Positions 9,481 through 19,211 of a stretch of DNA of 64,000 bases are shown here, piece after piece. The notes under the pieces are model-generated. The model did not search any database. It saw nothing but the letters and a program-made list of their open reading frames with translations, and was not told where the DNA came from. Source of the DNA: CAYOVG01 sp964407285 (GTDB lineage: Bacteria; Desulfobacterota; Syntrophobacteria; Syntrophobacterales; Syntrophobacteraceae); contig CAYOVG010000002.1 in NCBI GenBank assembly GCA_964407285.1, positions 1 through 64,000 on the forward strand. The letters are read 5' to 3'. Positions within the stretch are counted from its first letter, which is position 1; each line of letters opens with the position of its first letter. A program made the position numbers and the translations under genes.

Positions 9481-11289
9481 ATGATTGGAAAGAATGACAG
9501 AGTAGACGAAGATTTAACCCAAATGACTGCAGAGGAAGCATCTGCGGACGATTCCGCCTTCGACGACGACGATCTCGAACTTGAAGAAGGTATGGAATCC
9601 TTTGAGGACCTTTACGAGCAAAGCCTGCGCAACATCCAGGAGGGGGAGGTTATTCGGGGCCGCATCGTCCAGATCACCGATGATTACATCATGGTCGATA
9701 TTGGATACAAGTCGGAAGGCCAGATTCCCATTCACGAATTCAAAGACGGGGATGGGTCCGTACAGGCCGAGATCGGCGAAGAGATAGATGTCCTGCTCGA
9801 ATATCACGACGATGAAGAAGGCACCATACTCCTGTCCAGGGAAAAAGCCGCCAAGATAAAAGTATGGGACGACATCAGCAGGATATACAACGACGACGGG
9901 ACTATCGAAGGCCGTGTGGTGGCCAAGGTGAAGGGCGGTCTTGCGGTGGATATCGGCGTCCAGGCGTTTCTGCCGGGTTCCCAGGTGGATCTGCGGCCCG
10001 TGCGCAACCTCGATTCGCTGATCAACCAGAGCTATCAGTTCAAGATCCTCAAGTACAACAAGAAGCGCCGCAATGTGGTTCTCTCCCGTCGGGCGCTCCT
10101 CGAGAAAGAGCGTGAGCAGCTCAAGGCCCTCACCCTCGGCAACCTCGAAGATGCCAAGGTTGTGGAAGGCGTCGTCAAAAACGTCACGGATTACGGTGTT
10201 TTCGTGGATTTGGGCGGTATCGACGGTCTGCTCCACATCACGGATATGAGCTGGGGACGTGTCGGGCATCCGTCCGAGATGTTCCAGGTCGGAGACAGGA
10301 TCAAGGTCATGGTGCTCCATTTCGACCGTGACAACGAGAGGGTTTCCCTCGGTCTCAAGCAACTGATCCCCGACCCCTGGACCCAGGCCCAGGAGAAGTA
10401 CCCCGTTGGCACGCAGGTGAAGGGCAAAGTGGTGAGCCTTACGGATTACGGCGCGTTCGTCGAACTCGAGAAGGGCGTGGAAGGCCTCATTCACGTATCC
10501 GAAATGTCCTGGACCAAGAAGATCCGCCATCCGTCCAAGATCCTCAGCGTGGGCGACACGGTGGAAGCCGTGGTCCTGAGCATCGATCCGGACAACAAGC
10601 GCATTTCGCTGGGCATGAAGCAGCTCGAAGCCAACCCGTGGGACATCATCGCGGAGAAGTATCCGGTGGGGACGACCATCGCCGGGAAGATCAAGAATAT
10701 AACCGACTTCGGTGTTTTCATCGGCATCGACGAGGGTATAGACGGTCTCGTTCATATCTCCGACATTTCCTGGACCAAGCGGATCAAGCATCCTTCGGAA
10801 GCTTACAAGAAGGGACAGGAAGTCCAGGCCATCGTGCTGAACATCGATAAGGAAAACGAGCGTTTCTCGCTGGGCATCAAGCAACTGGAGTCCGACCCGT
10901 GGGAAAGCGTTCCGGAGCGTTATCCGATCGGCAGCGTTGTGTCGGGTCCCATCACGAATGTGACCGATTTCGGTCTTTTCGTGGAACTGGAAGAAGGGAT
11001 CGAGGGGCTGGTGCATGTTTCCGAGATCAGCAAGGAGAAGATCAAGTCTCCGGTCGGGCAGCATAAGGTCGGGGACAGGGTTACCGCGAAGGTAATCAAT
11101 ATTTCTCCCAAGGACCGGAAGATCGGGCTTTCGATGAAGAAGGTCGAGGAGCACGAGGAACGCAGCAGCTACGAAGAGTACGTGAACAGCGCCAAGGCGG
11201 CTACATCCAACCTCGGCGAGCTTCTGAAAGAGGAACTGGAAGCCCTCGCTCAGAACACCACCGGCGGCTCAGGCAACGATAAGACGTAA
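9481..11289 (+). CDS. rpsA: 30S ribosomal protein S1
   Basis: The protein binds mRNA on the 30S subunit and helps start translation. The 602-residue product has an acidic N-terminal stretch of about 45 residues, then six consecutive S1 (OB-fold) domains, visible as repeats of the VxGxVxxxTDYGxFVxLxxGxxGLxHxSE pattern. The last four are most alike. I chose the ATG at 9481, 16 codons after an upstream in-frame ATG, because AAGGGGGT lies 10 bases before it and the residues before it are not conserved. A strong terminator follows. Confidence 0.95.
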   Translation: MIGKNDRVDEDLTQMTAEEASADDSAFDDDDLELEEGMESFEDLYEQSLRNIQEGEVIRGRIVQITDDYIMVDIGYKSEGQIPIHEFKDGDGSVQAEIGEEIDVLLEYHDDEEGTILLSREKAAKIKVWDDISRIYNDDGTIEGRVVAKVKGGLAVDIGVQAFLPGSQVDLRPVRNLDSLINQSYQFKILKYNKKRRNVVLSRRALLEKEREQLKALTLGNLEDAKVVEGVVKNVTDYGVFVDLGGIDGLLHITDMSWGRVGHPSEMFQVGDRIKVMVLHFDRDNERVSLGLKQLIPDPWTQAQEKYPVGTQVKGKVVSLTDYGAFVELEKGVEGLIHVSEMSWTKKIRHPSKILSVGDTVEAVVLSIDPDNKRISLGMKQLEANPWDIIAEKYPVGTTIAGKIKNITDFGVFIGIDEGIDGLVHISDISWTKRIKHPSEAYKKGQEVQAIVLNIDKENERFSLGIKQLESDPWESVPERYPIGSVVSGPITNVTDFGLFVELEEGIEGLVHVSEISKEKIKSPVGQHKVGDRVTAKVINISPKDRKIGLSMKKVEEHEERSSYEEYVNSAKAATSNLGELLKEELEALAQNTTGGSGNDKT

Positions 11290-11475
11290 CCGGTCGAACG
11301 GCTGCCGTCCGGCCTTAGTCATTACGGTCACAAGGTCTTTGTCGGTGCGCAAAGGATCGTGCTACTCCCGTTCTGCCGGCGTATCGAGAGGTATCGAAGC
11401 GCGGACGGGGCTGTCGGCCCCTTTCGCAACTTCGGGACAGGTCAAGGGTATTTTCTGTTGACCGGTTAGATATCG

Positions 11476-11524
11476 AAACACCCGGTTCGCGCGATATCAC
11501 GCGCGAACCGGGTGTTTTTGTTTT
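11476..11524 (+). terminator. Intrinsic terminator of rpsA
   Basis: An 18-base-pair perfect stem (left arm 11476-11493, right arm 11500-11517) encloses the six-base loop ATATCA. It is followed by a T-rich run (TTTTTGTTTT from 11515). It stands between the convergent rpsA and YciO-like genes, and its T-tract suits plus-strand transcription. Confidence 0.9.
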
Positions 11525-11546
11525 CGGAGGCCGAGGGTCCCGGCGA

Positions 11547-12161
11547 CTACCCTCCAAAGACGGTAATGTCTCCGCTACCTTCGCGCAGCACTTCGGGAGA
11601 ATCATCGATCAGGGACACCACGCTCGAAGGCCTGCCGCTGATGATCCCCCCATCGACGATGAGGGCGAGCGCATGCCCGAGTACGTCTCTGATCTCCTGA
11701 GGCGTTTCCAGGGCCCTGCCGCTTTCAGGGTCGGTGGCGCTGGTGCTGATGATTGGATGCTCCAGTTCTCTGACGATGGCCAGGGATATTTCATGGTCCG
11801 GAACACGGATTCCCACCGTCTGCCGTTTGGTGAGCATGATCTTGGGCACCAACCGGGAGCCTTCGAGAACGAAGGTATAGGGTCCGGGCAGGAGACGCTT
11901 CATGGTCTTGTAGGCGTAATTGGTGACCTGAGCGTATTCGCTGATGTCCTTCAGATCGCTGCAGATGAAGCTGAAAGGCTGGTGAGGGGAGCGCCGCTTC
12001 AGCTTGTAGATTCTTTCGATCGACTGTTTGTTGAAAAGATCGCAGCCGATGCCGTAATAGGTGTCCGTGGGATAAGCGATGATTCCTCCTTCCTTCAGAA
12101 TCTCGACCACTTTCTTGATTTTCCTCGGCTCGGGATGATTCGGATTGATTTCCAGAATCAT
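11547..12161 (-). CDS. YrdC/Sua5-family protein, YciO/TsaC-like
   Basis: The protein belongs to the family of L-threonylcarbamoyladenylate synthases, which make the t6A precursor in tRNA from Thr, bicarbonate and ATP. It has GGIIAYPTDTYYGIGCD, the basic KLKRRSPHQPFS segment, LLPGPYTFVL, TVGIRVPDHEI, ISTSATDPESG and the C-terminal VVSLIDDSPEVLREGSGD. The overall pattern is closer to the YciO branch, whose role is less certain than TsaC. The start at 12161 gives 204 residues and has AAGGAT 8 bases upstream; an upstream start adds 20 unconserved residues. It converges on rpsA. Confidence 0.85.
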   Translation of the reverse strand: MILEINPNHPEPRKIKKVVEILKEGGIIAYPTDTYYGIGCDLFNKQSIERIYKLKRRSPHQPFSFICSDLKDISEYAQVTNYAYKTMKRLLPGPYTFVLEGSRLVPKIMLTKRQTVGIRVPDHEISLAIVRELEHPIISTSATDPESGRALETPQEIRDVLGHALALIVDGGIISGRPSSVVSLIDDSPEVLREGSGDITVFGG

Positions 12162-12385
12162 ATCAGGTAATCCTTTCTGTTCTGTGATTGAAGATACAAC
12201 TTCCCGCAGTTCCGAAATCATAGTTTCTACCTCCCGGATGGCGGATTTTCTATCAATCCCGGTTTGAACAAAATAGAATGTGAAGAAAAAGACGATCCCT
12301 TTTCAACATAGTATCAAAAGCAGTCTGAGACTTAAATATAAAGGTTTATTATTATACATGCAAGCACACGGAGGAACGTGGAAAG

Positions 12386-13486
12386 ATGCCGAATGAACGG
12401 GGTTCTTTTAATGCTGCATCCATCGACATTGGCTCTCATACCATTCGACTGCTGATCGCCTCGTGCGAGGAGGAGACGGCGGAGATGGGCTCCCCGGAGC
12501 GGCGCTCCCCGCGGTTGACGCCGGTCCTATCCGAACGCAGAATCACCCGGCTGGCGCGGGGATTTCAAAACGGCGGCAACCTTATGGAGGAGAACATGAC
12601 GGAGAGCGTTCGAGTGGTCGAGGAGTACCGAGCGCTCCTCGAACGCCATGAGGCTGGGGCCGTTACAGCGGGGGCCACAGGCGTGATTCGGAAAGCCCGA
12701 AACGGCGCAAATTTCATCCGGAAAATCCTGGGGGAGACCGGGATCGAAGCTCGCATCCTTTCCGAAACCGAAGAAGCCTTGATTTCCGCCAGAGGCATCT
12801 TCAGCGTCCTCCCCGAGCAAGACCTTCCCGTCGTGGCGTTCGACCTGGGGGGAAGCAGTACGGAATTCCTGCTGGCGCGTCCCGACGAGGCTCAGCCGTC
12901 CTGGAGCACAAGCGTCTTCATCGGGGCCGCCACGGCCACTGAGCGCTATCTCAGGGGAGACCCCACGGAACCGGATTCGATCGCCGAGGCCCGGAGCGCG
13001 ATATCGCAGGCGCTCCACCCCACTCTGACGGAACTGAAGGTCCTCCTCCACGAACCGGGCGCAACGGCGGGGACGGGGACAGGTGCGGACCTCTCCGGAA
13101 CATCGCCCGGCGCCCGGGGCTTTCAAATCATCGGCTCCGCCGGCACGGCAACCACACTGGCGGCCATAAACCTGCGCATGGAAACGTACGAACCCTACCG
13201 GGTAAACGGCCTTCACCTGACCTCCGAATGGCTCGACGGCATCATCGCCCGCCTGGCGGAACTCCCCGTCGCATCCAGAACAACCGCTCTGCCCGGCCTG
13301 GAGAAAGGACGCGAGGACATAATCCTGGGTGGAGCGCTGATCGTGAGGGAGATCCTCAGCCAACTCGGGACGGACCGCATCATCATATCGGACGCAGGTC
13401 TCCTGGAGGGGCTGCTCGTCTGCCTGGTAGAAGACGAATTCAATCTGCCGCATACCCTGAAGTCCCCGGTACGGCTGGTTGGATGA
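12386..13486 (+). CDS. Ppx/GppA family phosphatase (exopolyphosphatase-like)
   Basis: The protein has the ASKHA-type ATPase fold of exopolyphosphatases and guanosine pentaphosphate phosphatases. Motifs are AASIDIGSHTIRLLIA near the N-terminus, AVTAGATGVIRKARN, ILSETEEALISARG and the phosphate-binding FDLGGSSTEF. A late segment GSAGTATTLAAINLRM and the DGIIARL region follow. At 366 residues it is a short form with only the two catalytic domains, lacking the C-terminal HD domain of E. coli Ppx, so the substrate is undecided. A 25-residue Gly/Thr-rich insert lies at about residues 225-245. GGAGG and GGAAAG lie upstream of the ATG. Confidence 0.85.
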   Translation: MPNERGSFNAASIDIGSHTIRLLIASCEEETAEMGSPERRSPRLTPVLSERRITRLARGFQNGGNLMEENMTESVRVVEEYRALLERHEAGAVTAGATGVIRKARNGANFIRKILGETGIEARILSETEEALISARGIFSVLPEQDLPVVAFDLGGSSTEFLLARPDEAQPSWSTSVFIGAATATERYLRGDPTEPDSIAEARSAISQALHPTLTELKVLLHEPGATAGTGTGADLSGTSPGARGFQIIGSAGTATTLAAINLRMETYEPYRVNGLHLTSEWLDGIIARLAELPVASRTTALPGLEKGREDIILGGALIVREILSQLGTDRIIISDAGLLEGLLVCLVEDEFNLPHTLKSPVRLVG

Positions 13487-13497
13487 ATGGGATTGCA

Positions 13498-13554
13498 GGC
13501 GTCCGAGACATACGGCCGCGACGCTCGCGAGATGGCTGTCGCGGACGCCTTTTT
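13498..13554 (+). terminator. Terminator-like hairpin between ppx-like and fadB-like genes
   Basis: GGCGTCCG at 13498-13505 pairs with CGGACGCC at 13542-13549, with an inner GCGAC/GTCGC stem, and is followed by TTTTT at 13550-13554. It lies just beyond the Ppx/GppA stop and abuts the convergent fadB-like stop. The long interior makes it less regular than the rpsA terminator. Confidence 0.6.
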
Positions 13555-13558
13555 CACC

Positions 13559-15640
13559 TCACTTTCCGAAGAAGGTTTTGTGCAGCGCCTTCGGCGAGAT
13601 ACCGGAAAGATCGAGGTACATCGTGATTCCACCCATGAAGAAGGGCCACCCCGCTCCCATTATCATGGCGAGATCGACGTCGCGGGAGCTGTTCACCACT
13701 CCTTCCGCGAGGATGCGATCGATTTCCCGGGCCAGGTTGGCCAGCACCCGTCGCCGGATCTCATCAGGGCTGAATTCGCGGTTTTCCTTCCTACGCCACG
13801 CTGCTTCAAGTTCCGGAATCACACGGGGCGGCTTGCTTCCGGGGAGGTATATGCCGGGGACTTTCGCATCCACCATCCTTTTCATGTTCTCGCTCACCGG
13901 AAAACGCTCCGGGAAGGCCTGATGGAGCGTCTCCATCACGTGGAGGGCCACCGCCGGTCCCACCAGCCCCAGCAGGTCGAACGGAGCCATGGGCAGCCCG
14001 AGGGCGAGCAGGGCGTCATCGACCTGCCTGAAGTCCGCGCCTTCGTCCACTATGGCCAGGCAGTCCACCAGCATTTTGACGAGAATGCGATTCACGAGGA
14101 AAGCCGGGGAATCTTTTACCAGGATTGCGGTCTTTGTCAGCTTCCCGGCCACATCCAGCGTCGTCGCAACCGCGATCCCGGCTTCCGCGCCCTCGGCCTC
14201 GGGCGAAGGCTGTCGCCCTCCGGCGAGGCCGGTCGTGACGACTTCTACGAGCGGGAGCACCGCCACGGGGTTGAAGAAATGCAGTCCCACGACCCTTTCC
14301 GGATGATCGAGGCCGGACGCCATCTCCGTCACGCTGAGCGCCGAGGTATTGGTGGCGAGTATGCAGTCGGGTCTCACTACCGCTTCCAGTTCCGCAAACA
14401 CCTGCTTCTTGACTTCCATGTTCTCGAACACGGCTTCGATAACGAAATCGCAGTCGGCGAAGTCGCCGTAATCGAGCGTGCCCTTCAGAAGTCCGGACAG
14501 ATGCCGGGCGCGGTGCTCCTCGATCTTGCCCTTTTCCACCAGCTTCCTGAATTCTCCCCGCACGTACGCCATGCCCCTGTCGACCAGGTCCTGCCGGACA
14601 TCCTTCATCACCACGGGTACGTTCAGCCGGTGGATGAAAAGCTGCGCGAGCTGCGACGCCATGAGCCCGGCGCCCACGACACCGACCTTGCGCACCGGAA
14701 GCGGTTTCGCATCCGGAGCCCCTTTCGGCTTTTTCGCATAACGGCTCACCAGGTCGAAGGAGTACATGGACGCCTTGCACTGGGGGGTCATGATCATCTC
14801 CCCCAACGCCCTGTTCTCCGCCTCGGAGCCCGCGTCGATGTCCCCTGAACATGCCGTTTCGATAAGCTCCAGAGCCTTGTACGGGGCCGGCGCGGCGCCA
14901 TGGACGCTTGCATCCACGAACGCCCTCGTCGAATCGATGAGTTCCCGTAGGCCGTCGGCGCTCCAGGGCCGGCGCTCCACCACGACATCCCCCGAGATCA
15001 CTCCCATCAGAAACTTGAGCGAGTCGTCGAGGAATTCCACTCCGTCCAGCAACCGGTCGGCGAGGCCCATCTTGAAAGCCTGCGGTCCCGTGAGGGTGCG
15101 ATTCCGGCTCAAGGGGTTGGTGACGATGAGCTGAAGCGCGTTCTCCGGTCCGATGAGTTTCGTTCCCAGGGTGCATCCTCCCCAACCGGGTATGAGCCCG
15201 AGGTAACACTCCGGAAGGCCGATGGCCTGAACGTTCTTCGCCACCGTGCGGTACGTGCAGTACAGGGCTATTTCGAGGCCGCCCCCGAGGGCGACGCCGT
15301 TGATCGCTGCAACGCTCGGGAACGGCAGGTCCGGGATGCGTCTCATCACCGAATGGCCGAGCTTGCCGATCTCGTAGCCCTTCTCGAAGGAGTCGATGAG
15401 GGCCACCTGGCTGAGGTCCGCCCCCGCCGCAAATACGAACGGCTTTCCCGTGAGCATCAAACCCTTCACGCCGGGTTCGGCGACCACTCTGTCCAGCGCC
15501 TCGCCCAACGATACCATGGAAGCTTCACCGAAGGTGCTGGGTTTCTTGTAATCCCGGCCGTTGTCCATCGTGAGGATGGCGATCTTCCCCACGGGCGAAT
15601 TGTAGAAATTCGTATAAAACAGAGTTACCGGTTCGGCCAT
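13559..15640 (-). CDS. Enoyl-CoA hydratase/3-hydroxyacyl-CoA dehydrogenase fusion
   Basis: This FadB/FadJ-like trifunctional-type alpha subunit carries two successive steps of fatty-acid beta-oxidation. The first ~200 residues are a crotonase domain with FVFAAGADLS and the active Glu in GLPECYLGLIPGWGG. From about residue 315 a Rossmann domain has KVGVVGAGLMASQLAQ, DFVIEAVFENMEVKK and TNTSALSVTE, with the catalytic His in VGLHFFNP. Two C-terminal helical dehydrogenase domains follow. Start 15640 has AAGGAGATGG upstream and gives 693 residues. The thiolase gene ends 16 bases before it, so the pair is co-expressed and should act together on acyl-CoA. Confidence 0.92.
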   Translation of the reverse strand: MAEPVTLFYTNFYNSPVGKIAILTMDNGRDYKKPSTFGEASMVSLGEALDRVVAEPGVKGLMLTGKPFVFAAGADLSQVALIDSFEKGYEIGKLGHSVMRRIPDLPFPSVAAINGVALGGGLEIALYCTYRTVAKNVQAIGLPECYLGLIPGWGGCTLGTKLIGPENALQLIVTNPLSRNRTLTGPQAFKMGLADRLLDGVEFLDDSLKFLMGVISGDVVVERRPWSADGLRELIDSTRAFVDASVHGAAPAPYKALELIETACSGDIDAGSEAENRALGEMIMTPQCKASMYSFDLVSRYAKKPKGAPDAKPLPVRKVGVVGAGLMASQLAQLFIHRLNVPVVMKDVRQDLVDRGMAYVRGEFRKLVEKGKIEEHRARHLSGLLKGTLDYGDFADCDFVIEAVFENMEVKKQVFAELEAVVRPDCILATNTSALSVTEMASGLDHPERVVGLHFFNPVAVLPLVEVVTTGLAGGRQPSPEAEGAEAGIAVATTLDVAGKLTKTAILVKDSPAFLVNRILVKMLVDCLAIVDEGADFRQVDDALLALGLPMAPFDLLGLVGPAVALHVMETLHQAFPERFPVSENMKRMVDAKVPGIYLPGSKPPRVIPELEAAWRRKENREFSPDEIRRRVLANLAREIDRILAEGVVNSSRDVDLAMIMGAGWPFFMGGITMYLDLSGISPKALHKTFFGK

Positions 15641-15656
15641 GACTCCATCTCCTTCT

Positions 15657-16838
15657 CTATACATTTTCCCAGATCACCGATCCCCCCTGGCCGAGGCCGA
15701 CGCAAAGGGTGGTCAGGCCGTAGCGCACGTCGGGGCGCTCCGCGAAGAGGTGCATCATATCCGTCATGAGTCTGGGGCCGGAGGCTGCCAGGGGATGCCC
15801 GAACGAAATGGCCCCGCCCCATGGATTCAGCCGGTCGTCGGCCGGAACGTCGAGACCGAACTCCTTCATGAAGATGAGGCACTGCACGGCGAACGCTTCA
15901 TTGAGTTCGATGAACCCCATGTCGTTCATGGTGAGACCGGTTCTCTCGAAGAGCCTCCTGGTGGACGGAATGGGTCCGTAGCCCATCACTTCGGGCCGCA
16001 CTCCGGCGTAAGCGTACCCCACCATGCGCATCCTCGGCTTCACGCCCAACTCACGAGCTTTGTCGGCGCTCATGAGCAGCACGCCGCACGCGCCGTCGTT
16101 GAGTCCCGAGGCATTCCCGGCCGTAACGTAGCCGCCCGGCCGAAAGACGGCTTTGAGGCGTCCGAGCGCTTCCATGGTCGTATCGGGACGAGGCTGCTGG
16201 TCGTGGTCCGCCACCTTCCAGCCTTCCTTCGTGTACACCGTCATCGGTGCGATCATCTGCTGGATCTTCCCCGTCCGGTACGCTTCGGCGGTCCTCATCT
16301 GACTGTGATACGCGTATTGGTCCGCCAGTTCCCTGGTGATCTCGGGGTGAAGGTCGTGCAGGTTTTCCGCTGTTTTCCCCATCACCAGCGCGTCGGGTGA
16401 AACGAGGCCTTCCGCGACGAAACGGGGATTCGGGATGGCCGACGTACCCCCCATGGGATGATGCCCCATGTGCTCTACGCCTCCCGCAATGGCGATGTCG
16501 AACGCTCCCAGGGCGATCTCCGACGCCGCCGTCGTAACGGCGGTCATTCCTCCCGCACACATGCGATCCACCGCAAACCCCGCGCACCGCTCCGAGAGCC
16601 CTGCCAGCAGCGCAGTGCTCCTCCCCAGGGTAAGCGCCTGGTCGCCCTCCTGGAATGTGGCCGCCCATGCATTTTCCTCCACCATATCCGGCGCCACCTC
16701 CGGGTTCCTGCGAAGCAGTTCCCGGATGACTTTCACCACCATGTCGTCGGCCCGAGTCAGCCAGAAAAAACCCTTCTCTCCGGCCCTTCCGAAAGCCGTC
16801 CTCACTCCATCCACCAACACCACATCTCTCACCTGCAT
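15657..16838 (-). CDS. Acetyl-CoA acyltransferase (thiolase)
   Basis: The enzyme cleaves 3-ketoacyl-CoA with CoA in the last step of beta-oxidation. The 393-residue protein has the nucleophilic Cys94 in [11 protein letters not shown], then [13 protein letters not shown], the [11 protein letters not shown] block, NEAFAVQC, the catalytic His in [12 protein letters not shown] and the second Cys in CVGLGQGGS. The start at 16838 follows AAGGAG by 7 bases; an upstream start adds 21 residues without family support. It is the first gene of a two-gene unit with the fadB-like fusion. Confidence 0.93.
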   Translation of the reverse strand: MQVRDVVLVDGVRTAFGRAGEKGFFWLTRADDMVVKVIRELLRRNPEVAPDMVEENAWAATFQEGDQALTLGRSTALLAGLSERCAGFAVDRMCAGGMTAVTTAASEIALGAFDIAIAGGVEHMGHHPMGGTSAIPNPRFVAEGLVSPDALVMGKTAENLHDLHPEITRELADQYAYHSQMRTAEAYRTGKIQQMIAPMTVYTKEGWKVADHDQQPRPDTTMEALGRLKAVFRPGGYVTAGNASGLNDGACGVLLMSADKARELGVKPRMRMVGYAYAGVRPEVMGYGPIPSTRRLFERTGLTMNDMGFIELNEAFAVQCLIFMKEFGLDVPADDRLNPWGGAISFGHPLAASGPRLMTDMMHLFAERPDVRYGLTTLCVGLGQGGSVIWENV

Positions 16839-17433
16839 GAGAGTCTCCTTCGAATAAAATTGCCGCTCGATCGTGAGTTCCCGCAATCCATCACGGCGCA
16901 TGGCGAAGGCCGCTCCGCCTGATGAGATCGAAGTCTATGAATATAGAAATCTACAGTATAGTTATCTCGGCAAGAAGGATTCCGAGCACGAATTCTTTAT
17001 TCTCTTGCTGCCCGACGGCCGGCCGTCCTTTATTTTCAATACATCGTATATACATAATAGGGACAGGACAGCCGTTCATAATCTGAAGTAAAAGCTTCGC
17101 GCCGGTTTTGTCAAGCAAGCGGGACAAACGACCCACGTCGTACGCCACCGGCGGCATTCGCGATTCCCGCACCGCTATCCGGACTGCGCACCCGGCTCGA
17201 TTCCAGGATAGATATTGACAAAAGCGCTCTTTTCTGTTTTAGCAAAATCGGACTGCCCACCTTCGTCGTGAAGGATAGCCGTGACCGTCATTCGACGCCG
17301 CTCATCCGGGCATGCGGCGCCGGCATCCGGACGCAGAAGCGCCGGAGCGCCATGATTTGCCGTTTTGCCCGGGTTGCACGGCAATGTGGGTGATGCCCTT
17401 TCTTTCCACTCCCTATAGACCTGATTGGTGATC
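16839..17433. other. Divergent intergenic region, no gene recognised
   Basis: About 595 bases separate the thiolase gene and the radical SAM gene. On the plus strand TTGACA at 17215-17220 with TTTAGC 17 bases further is a weak promoter candidate for the radical SAM gene. The section 16950-17060 is AT-rich and is the likely promoter area for the thiolase operon. A GACGGCCGGCCGTC palindrome lies near 17018-17031. Short frames here show no family resemblance. Confidence 0.4.
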
Positions 17434-19032
17434 ATGATGAAGGTAGTAATTATAACACCCACGCCTCCGGACATCAGCGCATTCGGGGTAAGGAGCCTCT
17501 CCGCTTTCCTGCGAAGCAAGGGGCGCGACACCAGACTGGTGTTCCTGCCCGGAAGTATAGGCCTGCTCGCGGAAGAAGGCCGGTTCGTATACAGCTACCC
17601 GCGGCAAGTGCTCGATCAACTGCCGGACCTGTGCCGGGAAGCCGACCTGGTCGGGGTCTCGTTCATGACGAATTATTTCGACAGGGCGATTCAGATAACG
17701 GAGCACCTCAGGGACCGTATCTCCGCACCCATTATATGGGGCGGGATACATCCTTCCACCAGGCCGGAGGAGGCGTTGCGATACGCCGATATGGTCTGCA
17801 TCGGCGAGGGAGAGGAGACGCTCCTGGAAATTCTGGACCGCCTGGAAGCGGGCAAGGACTGCCGCAGCGTTGCGGGTATGTGGTTCAGGGAGAATGGGGA
17901 GACCGTCAAAAACCCCTTGAGACCGCTCATACGAGATCTCGATTCCCTGCCCCACTTCGACTTCTCGAACGAAGACCATTTCATCCTGAACAAGGAAACG
18001 GACCGGGTCGAAGCATTGACCGACGAGTTCTTCAAGAAGACTTTGCCCCTCCTGAACGGCGCCGACGGAAGGCTCAAGCGCGTCTTCCGGATCATGACCG
18101 ACCGCGGCTGTCCCCACCGGTGCGCCTACTGCAACGTCTCGACGCTCAAAGAGATGTACAGGGGCGACAAAAGCCCCTACCTGCGGGCGCGAAGCGTCGA
18201 GAACTTCGTGGAAGAACTCGCTCGAATCAGGGACCGGTTCCCATTCGTGGAGATCATTCAGTTCTTCGACGATACATTTTTCGCGCGTTCGACGGAACAA
18301 CTCGAGCGTTTTTCCGAATTGTACAAGGCTGGAGTTGGTATTCCTTTCGTCTGCCAGGCAAGCCCGAACACCCTGACGGAGAGAAAGCTGCGGGCGCTCC
18401 TCGATGCGGGGCTCATTTACGTGGAAATGGGAATTCAGACGGGAAGCGAACGGATCAGAAAGCTGTACCGCCGCAATGAAACCAACTCCAGGATACTGGA
18501 AGCGACGAAACTGCTTCACGCCTATAGGGACAGGCTCATAACCCCCGACTACCACGTCATTATCGACAACCCGTGGGAAACCGACGAAGATGTGCTGGAT
18601 ACGGCAAGGCTGTTGCAAGAAGTTCCCAAGCCGTACGGCCTGTGTATCTCCAGCCTCGTATTCTTCCCGGGCACGGAGCTTCACGACAAGGCGGTGGCGG
18701 AAGGATTCATAAAGGATGAGGTCACCGACGTTTATCGAAAACCCTTCTATATTCCTCCCAAGAGAACGTATGCCAATTTCCTGATTTACCTCTTTACGTT
18801 CCAGCATATTCCCAAACGCTTCACGGCATTTCTGCTGAGAGACAGGATCGTGAAGCGCTTTTCCGGAAAGCGTCTCTCCCTCTTCTATAAGGTGGCGTAC
18901 CGGCTGGGAGAGGGGTACAGACTGATCTCGAAGGGTTTTCAGGCGGCCGCGTGCGGAGACTGGGAGCGGATAGCCATGTACTTCAGGGGACTGAAGCTTA
19001 ATGACCCCGCCGTGGAGGGGAGGAAGAAATAA
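17434..19032 (+). CDS. B12-binding-type radical SAM protein
   Basis: The protein has an N-terminal Rossmann-like domain of the cobalamin-binding type (about residues 3-150, with PDISAFGVRSLSAFLRSKG, LVGVSFMTNYFDRAI, IWGGIHPSTRPEEAL and IGEGEETLLE). It lacks the DxHxxG lower-ligand motif. A radical SAM barrel follows, with the cluster motif Cys226-x3-Cys230-x2-Cys233 (RGCPHRCAYC), then FFDDTF and EMGIQTGSERI. The remaining 130 residues are a family-specific tail with many aromatic residues. The substrate is unknown; related proteins modify lipids, hopanoids, antibiotics or tRNA. The gene stands alone, with GGTGA before the ATG and a terminator after it. Confidence 0.85.
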   Translation: MMKVVIITPTPPDISAFGVRSLSAFLRSKGRDTRLVFLPGSIGLLAEEGRFVYSYPRQVLDQLPDLCREADLVGVSFMTNYFDRAIQITEHLRDRISAPIIWGGIHPSTRPEEALRYADMVCIGEGEETLLEILDRLEAGKDCRSVAGMWFRENGETVKNPLRPLIRDLDSLPHFDFSNEDHFILNKETDRVEALTDEFFKKTLPLLNGADGRLKRVFRIMTDRGCPHRCAYCNVSTLKEMYRGDKSPYLRARSVENFVEELARIRDRFPFVEIIQFFDDTFFARSTEQLERFSELYKAGVGIPFVCQASPNTLTERKLRALLDAGLIYVEMGIQTGSERIRKLYRRNETNSRILEATKLLHAYRDRLITPDYHVIIDNPWETDEDVLDTARLLQEVPKPYGLCISSLVFFPGTELHDKAVAEGFIKDEVTDVYRKPFYIPPKRTYANFLIYLFTFQHIPKRFTAFLLRDRIVKRFSGKRLSLFYKVAYRLGEGYRLISKGFQAAACGDWERIAMYFRGLKLNDPAVEGRKK

Positions 19033-19043
19033 AGGTAAGAATG

Positions 19044-19092
19044 CCGGATTCCGGATAGGCCATGTTCGGTTCGTATCCGGAATCCGGTTTTT
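19044..19092 (+). terminator. Intrinsic terminator after the radical SAM gene
   Basis: CCGGATTCCGGATA at 19044-19057 pairs exactly with TATCCGGAATCCGG at 19074-19087 across a 16-base loop, then TTTTT. It starts 11 bases after the stop codon. The 14-base-pair stem and T-tract make it a good intrinsic terminator. Confidence 0.8.
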
Positions 19093-19211
19093 CTTCAATC
19101 TACCGGCCCGTCGCGGCCGGAAGCCGCTCCTGCAATGGATGCCCTATGAATATCACTGGAGTCCGGTCCTCTTCGGCATCCGGCATGGAGTATCCGGTAT
19201 CCGTTCAGGCG

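Noticed and set aside
9514..11154. A 546-codon frame antisense to rpsA
   Set aside because: Its repeats are a mirror of the S1 domain repeats on the other strand; no ribosome site or independent homology.
17413..19098. A 561-codon minus-strand frame over the radical SAM gene
   Set aside because: The plus-strand frame carries the CxxxCxxC motif and conserved blocks; the antisense product has no recognisable domain.
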